Counted from the first letter of the stretch, positions 50,634 to 60,393 are shown. The stretch: 64,000 bases of DNA from [Clostridium] innocuum (GCA_012317185.1 CP048838.1:186001-250000); one strand, 5' to 3'. Notes: generated by a model not told the origin, from the sequence alone. Translations and numbers: made by a program.

Positions 50634-51080
50634 ATGTATATGAAAATAGCGGTAGCTTGTGATCACGGTGCTTTTGAGTATAAGGAAATCGTGAAGGAAA
50701 TGTTAACGGAAATGGGACATGAGGTCGAAGACTTCGGATGTCATGGATGTGAGTCTGTGGATTATCCGGACTACGCAGGACCGGCTGCACAGAGTGTCGC
50801 AGATGGTAAAAACGATAAGGGAATCGTTATCTGCGGGACAGGAATCGGTGTCAGCATTGCCGCCAACAAGATTAAGGGAATCCGTTGTGCGCTTTGCAGT
50901 GATCCGGTTAGTGCCAAACTGACAAGAGAGCACAATAACTCCAATGTGCTGGCGATGGGACAAAGAATCATCGGTGTGGAGCTGATGAAGGAAATTGTAC
51001 GTGTTTGGGTAAATACCGAGTTTTCCCATGATGAGCGCCACCAGAGAAGAATTAATAAGGTAATGGCTCTGGAAAAATAA
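50634..51080 (+). CDS. rpiB: RpiB/LacA/LacB family sugar-phosphate isomerase
   Basis: A 148-residue enzyme. KIAVACDHGAFEYKE, GTGIGVSIAANKIKGIRCALC with the catalytic Cys region (ICGTGIG) and HNNSNVLAMGQR are hallmarks. It interconverts ribose-5- and ribulose-5-phosphate, with galactose-6-phosphate isomerase subunits as relatives. As a single gene next to glyA, ribose-5-phosphate isomerase is most likely. AAAAGGAG precedes ATG 50634; ATG 50640 is an alternative. Confidence 0.93.
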   Translation: MYMKIAVACDHGAFEYKEIVKEMLTEMGHEVEDFGCHGCESVDYPDYAGPAAQSVADGKNDKGIVICGTGIGVSIAANKIKGIRCALCSDPVSAKLTREHNNSNVLAMGQRIIGVELMKEIVRVWVNTEFSHDERHQRRINKVMALEK

Positions 51081-51081
51081 T

Positions 51082-51411
51082 ATGAGGAAAACTGCAGAAA
51101 TGCTGCTGTCCTTGGCCGTTCTGTATGTATACGGATACCGTTTGAAGCAGCGTCAGGCTGCCTGTCCCTTTTATAAGGTTTGGCATGGAGATGAAGAAAT
51201 CATACAAATACGTCTTTCCGGTGTCGTTTCTATTCAGAAAGGGCAGAGAAAGGTATTCGGTTATATCAGCAGCTGTGATGAGATGGAACAGGATATCTGG
51301 AAATTTCATGTCAGACTGCGCAGGCACGGCGGTATTCTCTGCTTTCGATATGCAGCGCAGAGTCTTCAGCAGCTTTCTGCGGATGGCAGTGTCCTGCATA
51401 CATACAGGTGA
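51082..51411 (+). CDS. Hypothetical protein (109 aa)
   Basis: Begins one base after the rpiB stop and ends 12 bases before the DUF5131 gene, so it fits an operon position. Contains a short N-terminal hydrophobic stretch and IIQIRLSGVVSIQKGQRKVFGYIS. No ribosome binding site is obvious and another frame (51185-51457) overlaps it, so its coding status is moderate. No family recognised. Confidence 0.5.
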   Translation: MRKTAEMLLSLAVLYVYGYRLKQRQAACPFYKVWHGDEEIIQIRLSGVVSIQKGQRKVFGYISSCDEMEQDIWKFHVRLRRHGGILCFRYAAQSLQQLSADGSVLHTYR

Positions 51412-51422
51412 GGATGAAGTCT

Positions 51423-52151
51423 ATGGCAAACTGGAACCCCTGGCATGGCTGTCATAAGATCAGCGCCGGATGTGAGCATTGCTATGTATACCGGATGGAC
51501 GAAAGACATGGCAAAGAAACCGGTGTTGTTACCCGTCTGAAGGACTTTGATAAGGTTTTGCACAAAAATCGCAAAGGTGAATACAAGATAGCATCCGATG
51601 AAATCGTCTATACCTGTTTTACCAGCGATTTTTTTGTAGAGGATGCAGATGCATGGAGAGATGAAGCATGGAATATCATGCGACAGCGCAGGGATTTATT
51701 TTTCTTTATGATTACAAAGCGAATTGACAGGCTGATGAAATGCATTCCGTATGACTGGGGAACGGGATGGGATCATGTGGGAATCGCCTGTACGGTGGAA
51801 ACGATGGAGCGCGCAGCGTATCGTCTTCCCATTTATCAGGCAGCACCTCTGCGTCATAAGTATGTGGTATGTGAACCGCTGCTGGAGCCCTTAAACCTGA
51901 GGCCCTGGCTGGATGATAGCATTGAAGAGCTGATCGTCGGAGGAGAAAGCGGACCACAGGCAAGGGTCTGCCGGTATGAGTGGATTCTCGATTTGCGCAA
52001 GCAGTGTGAGGAAAAGGGCATATCCTTCTGGTTTAAGCAGACCGGTGCAAATTTTGTGAAGGACAATATTCATTACCGCATACCGCGCAGGCAGCAGCAT
52101 TTGCAGGCAAAAAAAGCGGATATCAACCTGAATCCGGAAATCATCTTATAA
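51423..52151 (+). CDS. DUF5131 family protein (phage Gp37/Gp68-like, radical-SAM-like Cys cluster)
   Basis: A 242-residue protein. NWNPWHGCHKISAGCEHCYVYRM at the N-terminus has the CxxxSxGCxxCY cysteine motif of the Gp37/Gp68 family, which resembles radical SAM proteins. LLEPLNLRPWLDDSIEELIVGGESGPQARVC and FWFKQTGANF are further family motifs. Function unknown. GTGAGGATGAAG precedes ATG 51423. It lies in a housekeeping cluster, not a prophage. Confidence 0.88.
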   Translation: MANWNPWHGCHKISAGCEHCYVYRMDERHGKETGVVTRLKDFDKVLHKNRKGEYKIASDEIVYTCFTSDFFVEDADAWRDEAWNIMRQRRDLFFFMITKRIDRLMKCIPYDWGTGWDHVGIACTVETMERAAYRLPIYQAAPLRHKYVVCEPLLEPLNLRPWLDDSIEELIVGGESGPQARVCRYEWILDLRKQCEEKGISFWFKQTGANFVKDNIHYRIPRRQQHLQAKKADINLNPEIIL

Positions 52152-52167
52152 TGCTAAGGAGGAAGAC

Positions 52168-52542
52168 ATGCACAAAATCAACACAAGACTTGTTAAAATG
52201 ATGAAGGCCGTTGAGCTTGTGATTGCCGTGTTGTTAATGATCGCCATCGCAATATCAACGCTGGCAACGGTATGCTTTGGGGCGGAGTCTCTTATGAATC
52301 AGAGCTTTCAGCTGGATGCCATACTGGAAAAGGCACTGACTCTGGTTGTCGGGGTGGAATTTGTAAAGATGCTGATTCTGCATACACCGGAATCAGTGAT
52401 CGAGGTACTGCTGTATGCGGTTGCCCGTCAGATCATTATATCGCATGAAAGCGCCATGGAAAATCTGGTAGGAGTGCTGGCAGTGGCACTGATTTTTGTT
52501 GTAAAGAAATATTTCCTGATGAACGCAGAACAAAAGAAATGA
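52168..52542 (+). CDS. PsiE-like membrane protein
   Basis: A 124-residue protein with four hydrophobic segments. LVVGVEFVKMLILHTPESVIEVLLYAVARQII is the conserved PsiE core. Related to the phosphate-starvation-inducible PsiE of E. coli; function unknown. TAAGGAGGAAGAC precedes ATG 52168. Confidence 0.8.
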   Translation: MHKINTRLVKMMKAVELVIAVLLMIAIAISTLATVCFGAESLMNQSFQLDAILEKALTLVVGVEFVKMLILHTPESVIEVLLYAVARQIIISHESAMENLVGVLAVALIFVVKKYFLMNAEQKK

Positions 52543-52590
52543 CAATATAAAAATCTGTGGTAAAATAGAGGCATTAAACGGAGGTAGCGT

Positions 52591-53820
52591 ATGAACGATA
52601 AGAAAATTCAGGAAGCCATTGAAAGAGAAGCAGAGCGCCAGCTGTATAATATCGAATTGATTGCATCAGAAAATTATGTATCAAGGGATGTACTGGAGGC
52701 TGCCGGAAGCATACTGACAAATAAATATGCAGAAGGCTATCCGAGCAAGCGTTATTACGGAGGCTGTGTACATGTTGATGAGATAGAAGAAATCGCAAGA
52801 GAGCGGGCAAAGCAGCTGTTTAACGCTGAGCATGCCAATGTGCAGCCGCACAGCGGTTCTCAGGCAAATATGGGCGTATATTTATCTGTTTTACAGCCAG
52901 GTGATACCGTACTGGGTATGAATCTGACGGCAGGAGGTCATCTGACACACGGACATCCTTTAAACTTTTCCGGAACGTTGTACCGGTTTGTGGATTACGG
53001 TGTAACAAAGGACAGTGAAACAATCGATTATGAGGAGGTGCGCAGAGTCGCATTAAAGGAACAGCCGAAGCTGATTGTTGCCGGTGCGAGCGCGTATCCA
53101 AGAGTGATTGATTTTGAAAAATTCCGTGAGATTGCGGATGAAGTCGGTGCATATTTCATGGTGGATATGGCACATATCGCAGGACTTGTAGCGGCAGGAG
53201 AACATCCAAGCCCGGTACCTTATGCGGATTTTGTGACAACGACGACACACAAAACACTGCGCGGACCCCGCGGTGGATTGATTCTCTGTAAAAAGGAGCA
53301 TGCGGCACTGCTGGATAAAAAGGTGTTCCCCGGAATGCAGGGCGGACCGCTGATGCATATCATAGCGGCAAAGGCAGTTTGTCTGCAGGAAGCGATGCAG
53401 CCGGAGTTTAAGGCTTATGCGAAACAGGTTATCGCGAATTGTGCAGTGTTGAGCAATACGCTAAAGGAAGAAGGCTTCCGCATTGTGAGTGGAGGAACGG
53501 ATAATCACCTGATTCTCGTCGATGTGAAATCCTCTCTGGATATGAGTGGAAAGCTGGCAGAAAAGCTGTTGGATGAGGCCGGTATCACCTGCAATAAGAA
53601 TACAATCCCATTTGAAACGGAAAAACCGTTTGTAACGAGTGGTATCCGTCTGGGGACTGCGGCTATGACAACAAGAGGCTTCAAAGAAAATGAATTCCGT
53701 CAGGTTGCTTTATGGATCAGCCGTGTATTGAAAAATGCAGAGGATGAAAAGGTGCGTGACGAAGTACGAAACGAATTGCGTGCACTTACTGTTCAGTTTC
53801 CACTGCCAAATGAAGGATAA
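52591..53820 (+). CDS. glyA: Serine hydroxymethyltransferase
   Basis: A 409-residue PLP enzyme. ELIASENYVS, NKYAEGYPSKRYYGGC, NVQPHSGSQAN and the PLP-lysine motif TTTTHKTLRGPRGG (Lys near residue 222) are intact. It converts serine and tetrahydrofolate to glycine and methylene-THF. Promoter-like ATGACA, 16 bases, TAAAAT at 52538-52565 suggests its own transcription. CGGAGGTAGCGT precedes ATG 52591. Confidence 0.97.
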   Translation: MNDKKIQEAIEREAERQLYNIELIASENYVSRDVLEAAGSILTNKYAEGYPSKRYYGGCVHVDEIEEIARERAKQLFNAEHANVQPHSGSQANMGVYLSVLQPGDTVLGMNLTAGGHLTHGHPLNFSGTLYRFVDYGVTKDSETIDYEEVRRVALKEQPKLIVAGASAYPRVIDFEKFREIADEVGAYFMVDMAHIAGLVAAGEHPSPVPYADFVTTTTHKTLRGPRGGLILCKKEHAALLDKKVFPGMQGGPLMHIIAAKAVCLQEAMQPEFKAYAKQVIANCAVLSNTLKEEGFRIVSGGTDNHLILVDVKSSLDMSGKLAEKLLDEAGITCNKNTIPFETEKPFVTSGIRLGTAAMTTRGFKENEFRQVALWISRVLKNAEDEKVRDEVRNELRALTVQFPLPNEG

Positions 53821-53854
53821 TTGTAACGATGCTATAGGAGTGGTTTAGAATTCT

Positions 53855-53990
53855 TGAAACTGGTGGATCTAAAAAATCTGCCAGCTGCACCAAAAAATCA
53901 GACAAGAGGTCAAACATCTCTTGAGGCTGGAGGATCTAAATGCACTCCCAGCCATAACCGTAATTACACATAATACCGTCCAGCCTCTCA
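53855..53990 (+). ncRNA. Structured region after glyA with repeated motifs and competing hairpins
   Basis: A 14-base motif CTGG(T/A)GGATCTAAA occurs twice (53860-53873 and 53927-53940). CAAGAG/CTCTTG (53903-53908, 53918-53923) form one hairpin. GGCTGG at 53925-53930 can pair either with CCAGCC at 53948-53953 or, extended to GAGGCTGG (53923-53930), with CCAGCCTC at 53980-53987. This is an observed structure only; no known RNA class was recognised. Confidence 0.4.
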
Positions 53991-54013
53991 TCTTATGCCA
54001 GGATATAGAGGAA

Positions 54014-54072
54014 AAGAAGCCTCTCAAATGCTTGATGTATACAGGCATACGGGAAGCTTCTTTATTTTTTTA
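54014..54072 (+). terminator. Terminator after glyA
   Basis: AGAAGC (54015-54020) pairs with GCTTCT (54056-54061), enclosing an ATGC/GCAT hairpin, followed by TTATTTTTTT. Confidence 0.65.
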
Positions 54073-54154
54073 TAATACTCTTGAGAAAGCATCCGAATAT
54101 GAAGTCCACTCTTTTTCATATGAAGGCGCGGAAGCAGTATCGGATAGAAATGCT

Positions 54155-55042
54155 TTACTGTAGCTTGCTATAGGTCTTTTTCAGCTCAAGCAGCACATCC
54201 ACATGCTGAAAATCCTTCGGATATACCAGATTGATCTCCCGTATCATTGTGGAATTGGTGATGGGGATGGTTTTGAGCCGTCCCTTCTGTTCATCCTCCT
54301 TGCAGGCATTGTGTGACATGATGGATACACCCATGTTGCTCATGACAAGTTCCTTTATGGTGGCGAGTGAATCCGTTTCAATCAGAATCCGATAATTGCG
54401 GATAGAGTCACGCTGTGATTCCAAATAATTCTCGAAAATCTCTCTGGTTCCTGCTTCTTTGGAACGTAGAATAAAGCTTTCTTCAAGCAGCTCATTCATA
54501 TTCACACTACTGCGATTTGCCAGCGCATGCTGCGGTGATACGATCAGACAGAGGTAATCGGTATCCAGAAGAATGGATTGATATTTATCTGATGTCAGCC
54601 GTCCGTCGATTATCGCAAAATCTGCTTCATATAATTTCAGTTTATTATAAATATTATTTATGGAATCTGTAATCAAATTTATATGCACATCGCTGTGTTC
54701 ACGACAGTATGCCGCAAGCAGCTGAGGAATGTAATACTCACCGGCGGTCGGTGTTGTAGCGATATTAAAACGATGCAGATTGTTTTTTGCGTCCTCCAAT
54801 GCCTGGTGTGTATTGTTGTATACTGCCATCATGCGGTGGGCATATTTCACCAGTATCTCACCTTCCGGCGTCAAAATCAGATGTTTTCTGCTCTTGTGAA
54901 AGATTTTGATTTGGAATTCTTCTTCCAGTTGTTTAATCTGATGACTGATGGCAGGCTGTGTGAGATGTAATTGCTTTGCTGCTTTTGTATAGCTCTTGCA
55001 GGTGATCAGCGTCAGTAGCGACACAATTTTTGTATCAAGCAT
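54155..55042 (-). CDS. LysR family transcriptional regulator
   Basis: A 295-residue regulator with the N-terminal winged helix (LLTLITCKSYTKAAKQLHLTQPAISHQIKQLEEEFQIKIF) and a C-terminal effector domain (about 90-290). It is transcribed away from the cation antiporter gene, with about 100 bases between their starts, and probably controls it. GAGGAT-type Shine-Dalgarno before ATG 55042. AT-rich spacer 55043-55145 holds the overlapping promoters; T-N11-A type sites were not resolved. Confidence 0.92.
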   Translation of the reverse strand: MLDTKIVSLLTLITCKSYTKAAKQLHLTQPAISHQIKQLEEEFQIKIFHKSRKHLILTPEGEILVKYAHRMMAVYNNTHQALEDAKNNLHRFNIATTPTAGEYYIPQLLAAYCREHSDVHINLITDSINNIYNKLKLYEADFAIIDGRLTSDKYQSILLDTDYLCLIVSPQHALANRSSVNMNELLEESFILRSKEAGTREIFENYLESQRDSIRNYRILIETDSLATIKELVMSNMGVSIMSHNACKEDEQKGRLKTIPITNSTMIREINLVYPKDFQHVDVLLELKKTYSKLQ

Positions 55043-55145
55043 AGGATATCCTCCTTATAATAAATTATATTGATAATAAGCTAAATTATTATAATTAGAT
55101 TTTATCATCGTTTTCTCATATAATCAATGGTGTGAGGAGGCGGTT

Positions 55146-56420
55146 ATGATGATAGCTGAGGTTTTACAGAAACAAGGGAATGCAGGAATCATTCTCTCTA
55201 TAGCCATTATTCTGCTCGCTGGCTTTCTTTGTTCCAGGGTTACAAGAAAGCTGCACTTCCCCAATGTGAGCGGTTATATAATTTCGGGGATACTGATCGG
55301 TCCCTGTGTATTGCATCTGATACCCTTTGAGATTGTTCAGGGGATGGATTTCATGACGGATATCGCTCTGGCCTTTATCGCCTTTGGCGTAGGTAAGTAT
55401 TTCAGAAAGGATGCTCTGCTGAAGCAGGGAGGAAAGATTCTAACGATAACGATATTTGAAGCACTGACTGCCGGTGCCTGTATCACCATTGCCATGGTGA
55501 CGTTCTTTCATCTGCCCTGGTCCTTTTCGCTTCTGCTCGGTGCCATCGGGTGTGCGACAGCACCTGCATCAACCATAATGACGATACGCCAGTATCATGC
55601 AAAAGGCAACTTTGTGGATACTATTCTGCAGGTCACTGCGCTGGATGATGCGGTTGCTCTGATTGCGTTCAGTGTCTGCACAGCACTTGTGGAATTCATG
55701 CATTCGGATCAGGTGCTGGAATGGTCGCTGATCCTGCTTCCGATTTTGTGGAATGTTCTTGCTGTGGGACTTGCTGTTTTACTGGCATGGGTGCTGAACC
55801 ATATCATCAGTGAAAAGCGCTCCAGTGATCATCGTCTTGTTTTGGTAATTGCTATCATTCTTTCTCTGACAGGAATCTGTAGCTGCTTTGCTATATCACC
55901 ACTGTTATCCTGCATGGTGCTGGGTGCTGTTTATATCAATTTATCCGGAAACAAAGACCTGTTTCGTCAGGTAAACGGCTTTACTCCGCCCATCACCCTG
56001 CTGTTCTTTGTGTTATCCGGTATGCGTCTGGATTTACGCGCTCTTGTATCCTGTGGTCTGATTGGCATCGTTTATTTCTTTGCACGTATTCTTGGAAAGG
56101 CAGTCGGTGCATGGACAGGGGCAAGTCTGTCACATGCCAGCACATCAGTACGGCAATATCTGGGTCTTGCGTTGATACCGCAGGCAGGCGTTTCCATCGG
56201 CTTGGCTATTCTCGGACAAAGACTTCTTCCATCTGCGGAAGGAACAATGCTTTCGCTCATTATTCTATCGAGTGCAGTCCTGTATGAGATGATCGGTCCC
56301 GCATGCGCTAAGCTGTCACTAAAGCTTTCCGACAGTATCGCAAATGATGAAGGACGGGAAAAGGGAAATGGTGCAAATCATCTCAAAGTGATTTCACAGA
56401 AGCTGCATGGAAATCAATAA
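55146..56420 (+). CDS. CPA2-family cation:proton antiporter
   Basis: A 424-residue membrane protein with 12-13 hydrophobic segments. PNVSGYIISGILIGPCVLHLIPF, GCATAPASTIMTIRQYHAKGNFVDTILQVTALDDAVALI with the conserved acidic pair, and LGLALIPQAGVSIGLA are typical of Na+(K+)/H+ antiporters (KefB/NapA group). The TrkA-N part of Kef proteins is absent. GTGAGGAGGCGGTT precedes ATG 55146 (or ATG 55149). Divergent LysR regulator. Confidence 0.9.
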   Translation: MMIAEVLQKQGNAGIILSIAIILLAGFLCSRVTRKLHFPNVSGYIISGILIGPCVLHLIPFEIVQGMDFMTDIALAFIAFGVGKYFRKDALLKQGGKILTITIFEALTAGACITIAMVTFFHLPWSFSLLLGAIGCATAPASTIMTIRQYHAKGNFVDTILQVTALDDAVALIAFSVCTALVEFMHSDQVLEWSLILLPILWNVLAVGLAVLLAWVLNHIISEKRSSDHRLVLVIAIILSLTGICSCFAISPLLSCMVLGAVYINLSGNKDLFRQVNGFTPPITLLFFVLSGMRLDLRALVSCGLIGIVYFFARILGKAVGAWTGASLSHASTSVRQYLGLALIPQAGVSIGLAILGQRLLPSAEGTMLSLIILSSAVLYEMIGPACAKLSLKLSDSIANDEGREKGNGANHLKVISQKLHGNQ

Positions 56421-56625
56421 CTTTCACGTTCTGCCCACCTTCCGCATGCTTCCCAGGAAAAAAAGGGATGCACATACCTTGATGAGCATCACGTATTTCG
56501 TAATTCATGATTCCCATATAATGAGATGCAAAAAACTATTCTGTAATCTCCTCTTTATGAAATAGACTTCTTAAATATTGAAGCTGACAATGGTATACTA
56601 TAGGAAGAGAAAGGAAAGGGAAGCA

Positions 56626-57456
56626 ATGGAGAAAATTACGAGGGTATTTATGACAGGTATGCTGTGTCTGCTGGTGAGCGGCTGCAACAATTCAGGTAAC
56701 AGCACAGCGGCAAAGGAACAACAGGAAACCCTGTTTAATGAACTGAACCGTGCGGCGGAAAAGTGCGTTGAACGCGGTAATCTGCAGATCGACTGGCAGT
56801 ATGCAGGACAACAGGATTTGAAATGCGATGGCAAAGAGCTGGAGGAAATCAATGTGGGGCCGTCAAGAAACATAACATTATATGATTTTAAGCACCAGCG
56901 AAGCATATCCTATTTCTATGCGCTTGAAGATGCCGACCCGCAGGTGGAAGATAAAATCGGTATGGCCTGCAGCTACATCAACGGCTATTATGTAGAACTG
57001 AGCTTTGCGGAAGTACAGGGAAAACGAACCTTTCAAAAGGCAGAAAACCGTAGAAATAAACGTAAGGAAGCATTTCCATATACGGAAAATGATTTTGCCA
57101 TGATTGTCCGGGATGTTGATAAGGACTATTTTCATATCGAAAAGGAAGAAAACGATAAGGAAATTGTCTATACGCTGACAATGTCGGATAAGGATCAGAC
57201 AAATCAGCGGTATAAACAGGATGCGCAGGAGCGGGGAGAGGATGCAATGCGTATTGATAATTGTACACTGGATACAAATGAAATCATTGATCAGAAGCTC
57301 GTATATCATGTAAATACAGACGGTTATCTGAGCTTGGTTGAAGCTTCAACGACATGGCAGATCAATGATGTGAAAAAAGAAGTAAAGTATACCGCTTCCT
57401 ATGAAACCTTTGATACATTTGATAGCAGTGTATTTGAAGAGGCGATAACATATTAG
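56626..57456 (+). CDS. Lipoprotein of unknown function
   Basis: A 276-residue lipoprotein: signal peptide with lipobox LVSGC, then a polar domain with GQQDLKCDGKELEEINVGPSRNITLYD and EIIDQKLVYHVNTDGYLSLVEAST. The C-terminal half looks like a beta-rich domain similar in shape to LolA/Mss4-like lipoproteins, but no family is recognised. The frame is open from 56578; the lipobox position and AAAGGAAAGGGAAGCA set the start at ATG 56626. Monocistronic. The gap 56421-56625 shows no gene. Confidence 0.75.
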   Translation: MEKITRVFMTGMLCLLVSGCNNSGNSTAAKEQQETLFNELNRAAEKCVERGNLQIDWQYAGQQDLKCDGKELEEINVGPSRNITLYDFKHQRSISYFYALEDADPQVEDKIGMACSYINGYYVELSFAEVQGKRTFQKAENRRNKRKEAFPYTENDFAMIVRDVDKDYFHIEKEENDKEIVYTLTMSDKDQTNQRYKQDAQERGEDAMRIDNCTLDTNEIIDQKLVYHVNTDGYLSLVEASTTWQINDVKKEVKYTASYETFDTFDSSVFEEAITY

Positions 57457-57577
57457 GACAAAAGCGCTTTATGGTGGCTGATGAAAATGTATAGGCGAAT
57501 TCTAATTTTATAAAGATAACTGCTTCATGAAAATAAAAACGCTTTGTTTAACTTTCAGCTTTAGTAAATACGGTCAT

Positions 57578-57610
57578 AAAAACAGACGATACAAAGATCG
57601 TCTGTTTTTT
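57578..57610 (+). terminator. Terminator after the lipoprotein gene
   Basis: AAACAGACGAT/ATCGTCTGTTT with ACAAAG loop and T-tail; nearly symmetrical flanks make it bidirectional, serving the convergent BglG-type gene too. Confidence 0.8.
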
Positions 57611-57709
57611 AGGCCTCTCGTTTTGCTTCCTATATCTGTTGGATTAAAAACCATAGGACGGCCAATTTTATAGAAAGAAAGCATTGCTTTTTTCATTATG
57701 GTCAGAGTT

Positions 57710-59671
57710 TTATTGACAGTGCTCCTGCTTCATGCTTTTTCCATACAGCACACCGATGATTTCCTCAGCTGTAGATGCTTTCTGGATATTCCCGATGAAA
57801 TCCTCAGAGCTGATGAGGTGATATAGATCCTTCAAAAGCTTTCTCATAGTATCCTTTTGTTCAAAGGAAACAGCTATGAATAATACCACGCTCACCATAC
57901 CGTCACGCCAAAGAATCGGATCATCCAGCGTAACCAGCACGATGGCGGTCCGGTTGACATACTTATCAGATCCGTGCGGTATTGCGATACCATTTCCGAT
58001 TTCCGTAGAGGAAACCTTTTCTCTGTTCTTTACGCTGTCGAAAAAGCCATGCTCCACATAACCCTTTTGTAGCAATATACTGTTTGCCTTCTCCAGAATC
58101 TCCTCTTTCGTTTTGCATTTTTGATGAACCAGAATCGCATCGGTACTGATTGCCTGCAGCAGATAATGGAAGCGGGATTCTCTGACATCCCGAATAAGCC
58201 TTTCATAGGCTTGCGAGATTCTCTGTATATCCAACCTGTCCGCAACAGGAGAAATCACAACAGAGGGGATATCGCTGATATCCAGATCCATGGTGGATAT
58301 GATGAAATCAAAATGGCGGAGGTACTCTGTTTTTAAATCGTGGATGCTGATAAGCTCAATTACGTCAAAGGTCGGCAGATTGATTTTTATTTGATTTTCT
58401 ATCAGCATCGCATTCGCCTGTCCGCAGTTATAAACAATAGCTATTTTTTTCGAGAGGTTATGACGCTCCAAAGCAGCCTGAAAGTGAATGAGAATAAATC
58501 CTATCTCATCATCGGATAATGTGAAACCAAGCTTTTTCTCCAGAATACTGGAGGCAAGAGAAACGACCGAGAACATGGCGGTATACTGCTGTTTGATTTG
58601 CAGAATAAAGGGATGTGTAATCTTGATATTGTTTTTTAATCGGGCGATCATCGGAATGAAGTGCTTCGACAGTCCTGTCTTTAATATATCATCGGATGAG
58701 AAATCTGCATTGAATATATCGCCGATTGAGGATATCAGCTCATCGACGGTTTCCTGAATGATAGGGGAATACCCGGCTTTTGCGCTTTGCTCCTCATGAT
58801 ATACACCAGATAGACGGGCATTGACCCATCGGGTGTCAAGGTCATTGATGGTAATGCTTTGGGTATGCACGAGCCATTGTATCATTTCTTCTGTGATTGG
58901 ATAGGTTTTTAAAACGTGAAGCTCTGTAACCACCGGTCTGACAGGAGCTTCTGTCAGCTCACAGCCCTTTCTGATTCTTTGAATAAAAATGGAATACGAT
59001 ATGAAAATCTGTGCGTAATAATTGGTATCCAGATGGAAACCAAGCTTTTCCTGCGCTATATCAATCATTTTCTTTGCGATTGACTGTGTGTCCTCATCGA
59101 CATATCTGGATAAGATCTTACGACAGAGGCTGAAATCCATGATTTGATCCTGTTGCGTCAGAGAGCTAAGCTCCTCAAATATAAACTTGCGCTTTGCACT
59201 GCGTATACGCTGCTCCTTTGCGGTGATCCTCGTGCCGCTTTTACTGCGGCTCAGCAGAATATCCAGCTGTCCCAGCTCTGCCTCCACCCTTTCCAAATCC
59301 TTAACGATGGATGTGGAGCTGACACGGAATTCATCCGACAGCCTTCGTACGGAAATGCTTTCGTCAAACATTAAGAGCTTCTCCATGATTTTCTTTCTTC
59401 TGCTTTCACTTGTAAAGGTTTCCTGCATCTCCTGTTGCATGGATTTTTGCAGCTTTACAAGAGCGTTTCTATCACCCTCCATACGGATACCCACCCCGTG
59501 CTTTGCCGTGATATCCAATCCGTATTCTCTCATATACCAGCGCAGCTCTGTTATATAATTGGAAATTGTTTTATTTGATACCATGAGCTTCTCTGCGAAA
59601 TATCCGGTTTTACGATAATCGCTTTCTTCAAGTAAGAGATTCAGAAACTTTGTAAGAGCAGATGCTTTCAT
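57710..59671 (-). CDS. BglG/MtlR-type PTS regulator (HTH, two PRDs, EIIB-like, EIIA domains)
   Basis: A 653-residue regulator. N-terminal HTH pair (about 1-130: TGYFAEKLMVSNKTISNYI; RRLSDEFRVSSTSIVKDLERVEAEL), two PRDs (about 190-400; DDEIGFILIHFQAALERH in PRD2), an EIIB-Gat-like part (about 405-490; KIAIVYNCGQANAML with Cys), and an EIIA-Fru-like domain (about 510-650; IGNGIAIPHGSDKYV with the phospho-His). Transcribed away from the fructose-family PTS operon and its likely activator. CAGGAGGAGAAATCAT precedes ATG 59671. The 278-base intergenic gap holds the promoters; no clear catabolite operator was picked out. Confidence 0.9.
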   Translation of the reverse strand: MKASALTKFLNLLLEESDYRKTGYFAEKLMVSNKTISNYITELRWYMREYGLDITAKHGVGIRMEGDRNALVKLQKSMQQEMQETFTSESRRKKIMEKLLMFDESISVRRLSDEFRVSSTSIVKDLERVEAELGQLDILLSRSKSGTRITAKEQRIRSAKRKFIFEELSSLTQQDQIMDFSLCRKILSRYVDEDTQSIAKKMIDIAQEKLGFHLDTNYYAQIFISYSIFIQRIRKGCELTEAPVRPVVTELHVLKTYPITEEMIQWLVHTQSITINDLDTRWVNARLSGVYHEEQSAKAGYSPIIQETVDELISSIGDIFNADFSSDDILKTGLSKHFIPMIARLKNNIKITHPFILQIKQQYTAMFSVVSLASSILEKKLGFTLSDDEIGFILIHFQAALERHNLSKKIAIVYNCGQANAMLIENQIKINLPTFDVIELISIHDLKTEYLRHFDFIISTMDLDISDIPSVVISPVADRLDIQRISQAYERLIRDVRESRFHYLLQAISTDAILVHQKCKTKEEILEKANSILLQKGYVEHGFFDSVKNREKVSSTEIGNGIAIPHGSDKYVNRTAIVLVTLDDPILWRDGMVSVVLFIAVSFEQKDTMRKLLKDLYHLISSEDFIGNIQKASTAEEIIGVLYGKSMKQEHCQ

Positions 59672-59949
59672 ATGATTTCTCCTCCTGCTTCATTAAGACA
59701 GAAACTTCCTATCTACATCATAAAACGAATTCATAGAAATTGAAATAGCAACTTGCTTCTGTTCAAAGTGGAAAATAAAATACACCTGTGCGTGAGGCAG
59801 AAGTGGGGGTGCAGTTAAAACCAGCAAAAGATGAATATCGCACGGATATATCTGCCGTGTGTTTTTCTTTCCACAACTTGTGGAATAGAGTTGGTATTTC
59901 AAAAAAAGACCCACACAGATACAATGAGGGCGTAGAAAGGAGTGGTCAA

Positions 59950-60393
59950 ATGTTTGAACAGTCGATTGTGAAGGTGTCCGAAAGAAAATTCCGGACAAAG
60001 AAAGAAATCATAGCCTACTTATCACAGCTCGCTGCAGCTGCAGGAAAAATCGATGATATGGACCGCTATATCACAGCAGTGCTGCAGCGTGAGGAAACTG
60101 CATCAACTGCGGTGGGGTTCAAAATCGCGATACCACATGGGGAATCAGATGCCGTCACGCAAACCTTTGTTGCGTGTGTTCAGCTGAAGCATCCCGTTGT
60201 GTGGGATCATGATGAGGTCGATCTTGTATTTATGATCGGAGTGCCGCTGTCGAGCAGAAACAAAGAGCACCTTCGTATTCTTGCAATGCTGAGCCGTCAC
60301 TTAATGAAGGAAGACTTCCGCAGAGAATTGCGTGAAGCGAAAACGGATGATGAATTTTATGAAAGGATTAAATTTTTAGAAAACGAAAGATAA
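59950..60393 (+). CDS. PTS fructose-family EIIA
   Basis: A 147-residue soluble protein: VGFKIAIPHGESDAV with the phospho-His and VDLVFMIGVPLSSRNKEHLRILAML are EIIA-Fru/Mtl signatures. The frame is open from 59788, but GAAAGGAGTGGTCAA before ATG 59950 fixes the start. First gene of the operon; passes phosphate to the EIIB encoded next. Confidence 0.92.
   Translation: MFEQSIVKVSERKFRTKKEIIAYLSQLAAAAGKIDDMDRYITAVLQREETASTAVGFKIAIPHGESDAVTQTFVACVQLKHPVVWDHDEVDLVFMIGVPLSSRNKEHLRILAMLSRHLMKEDFRRELREAKTDDEFYERIKFLENER

Noticed and set aside
51423..52151. Prophage remnant suggested by a phage Gp37/Gp68-like protein
   Set aside because: No integrase, capsid, lysis or other phage genes flank it; neighbours are rpiB and glyA.
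53921..54163. 80-aa open frame after glyA
   Set aside because: Covers two hairpins and the glyA terminator and has no ribosome binding site; better read as non-coding structured RNA.
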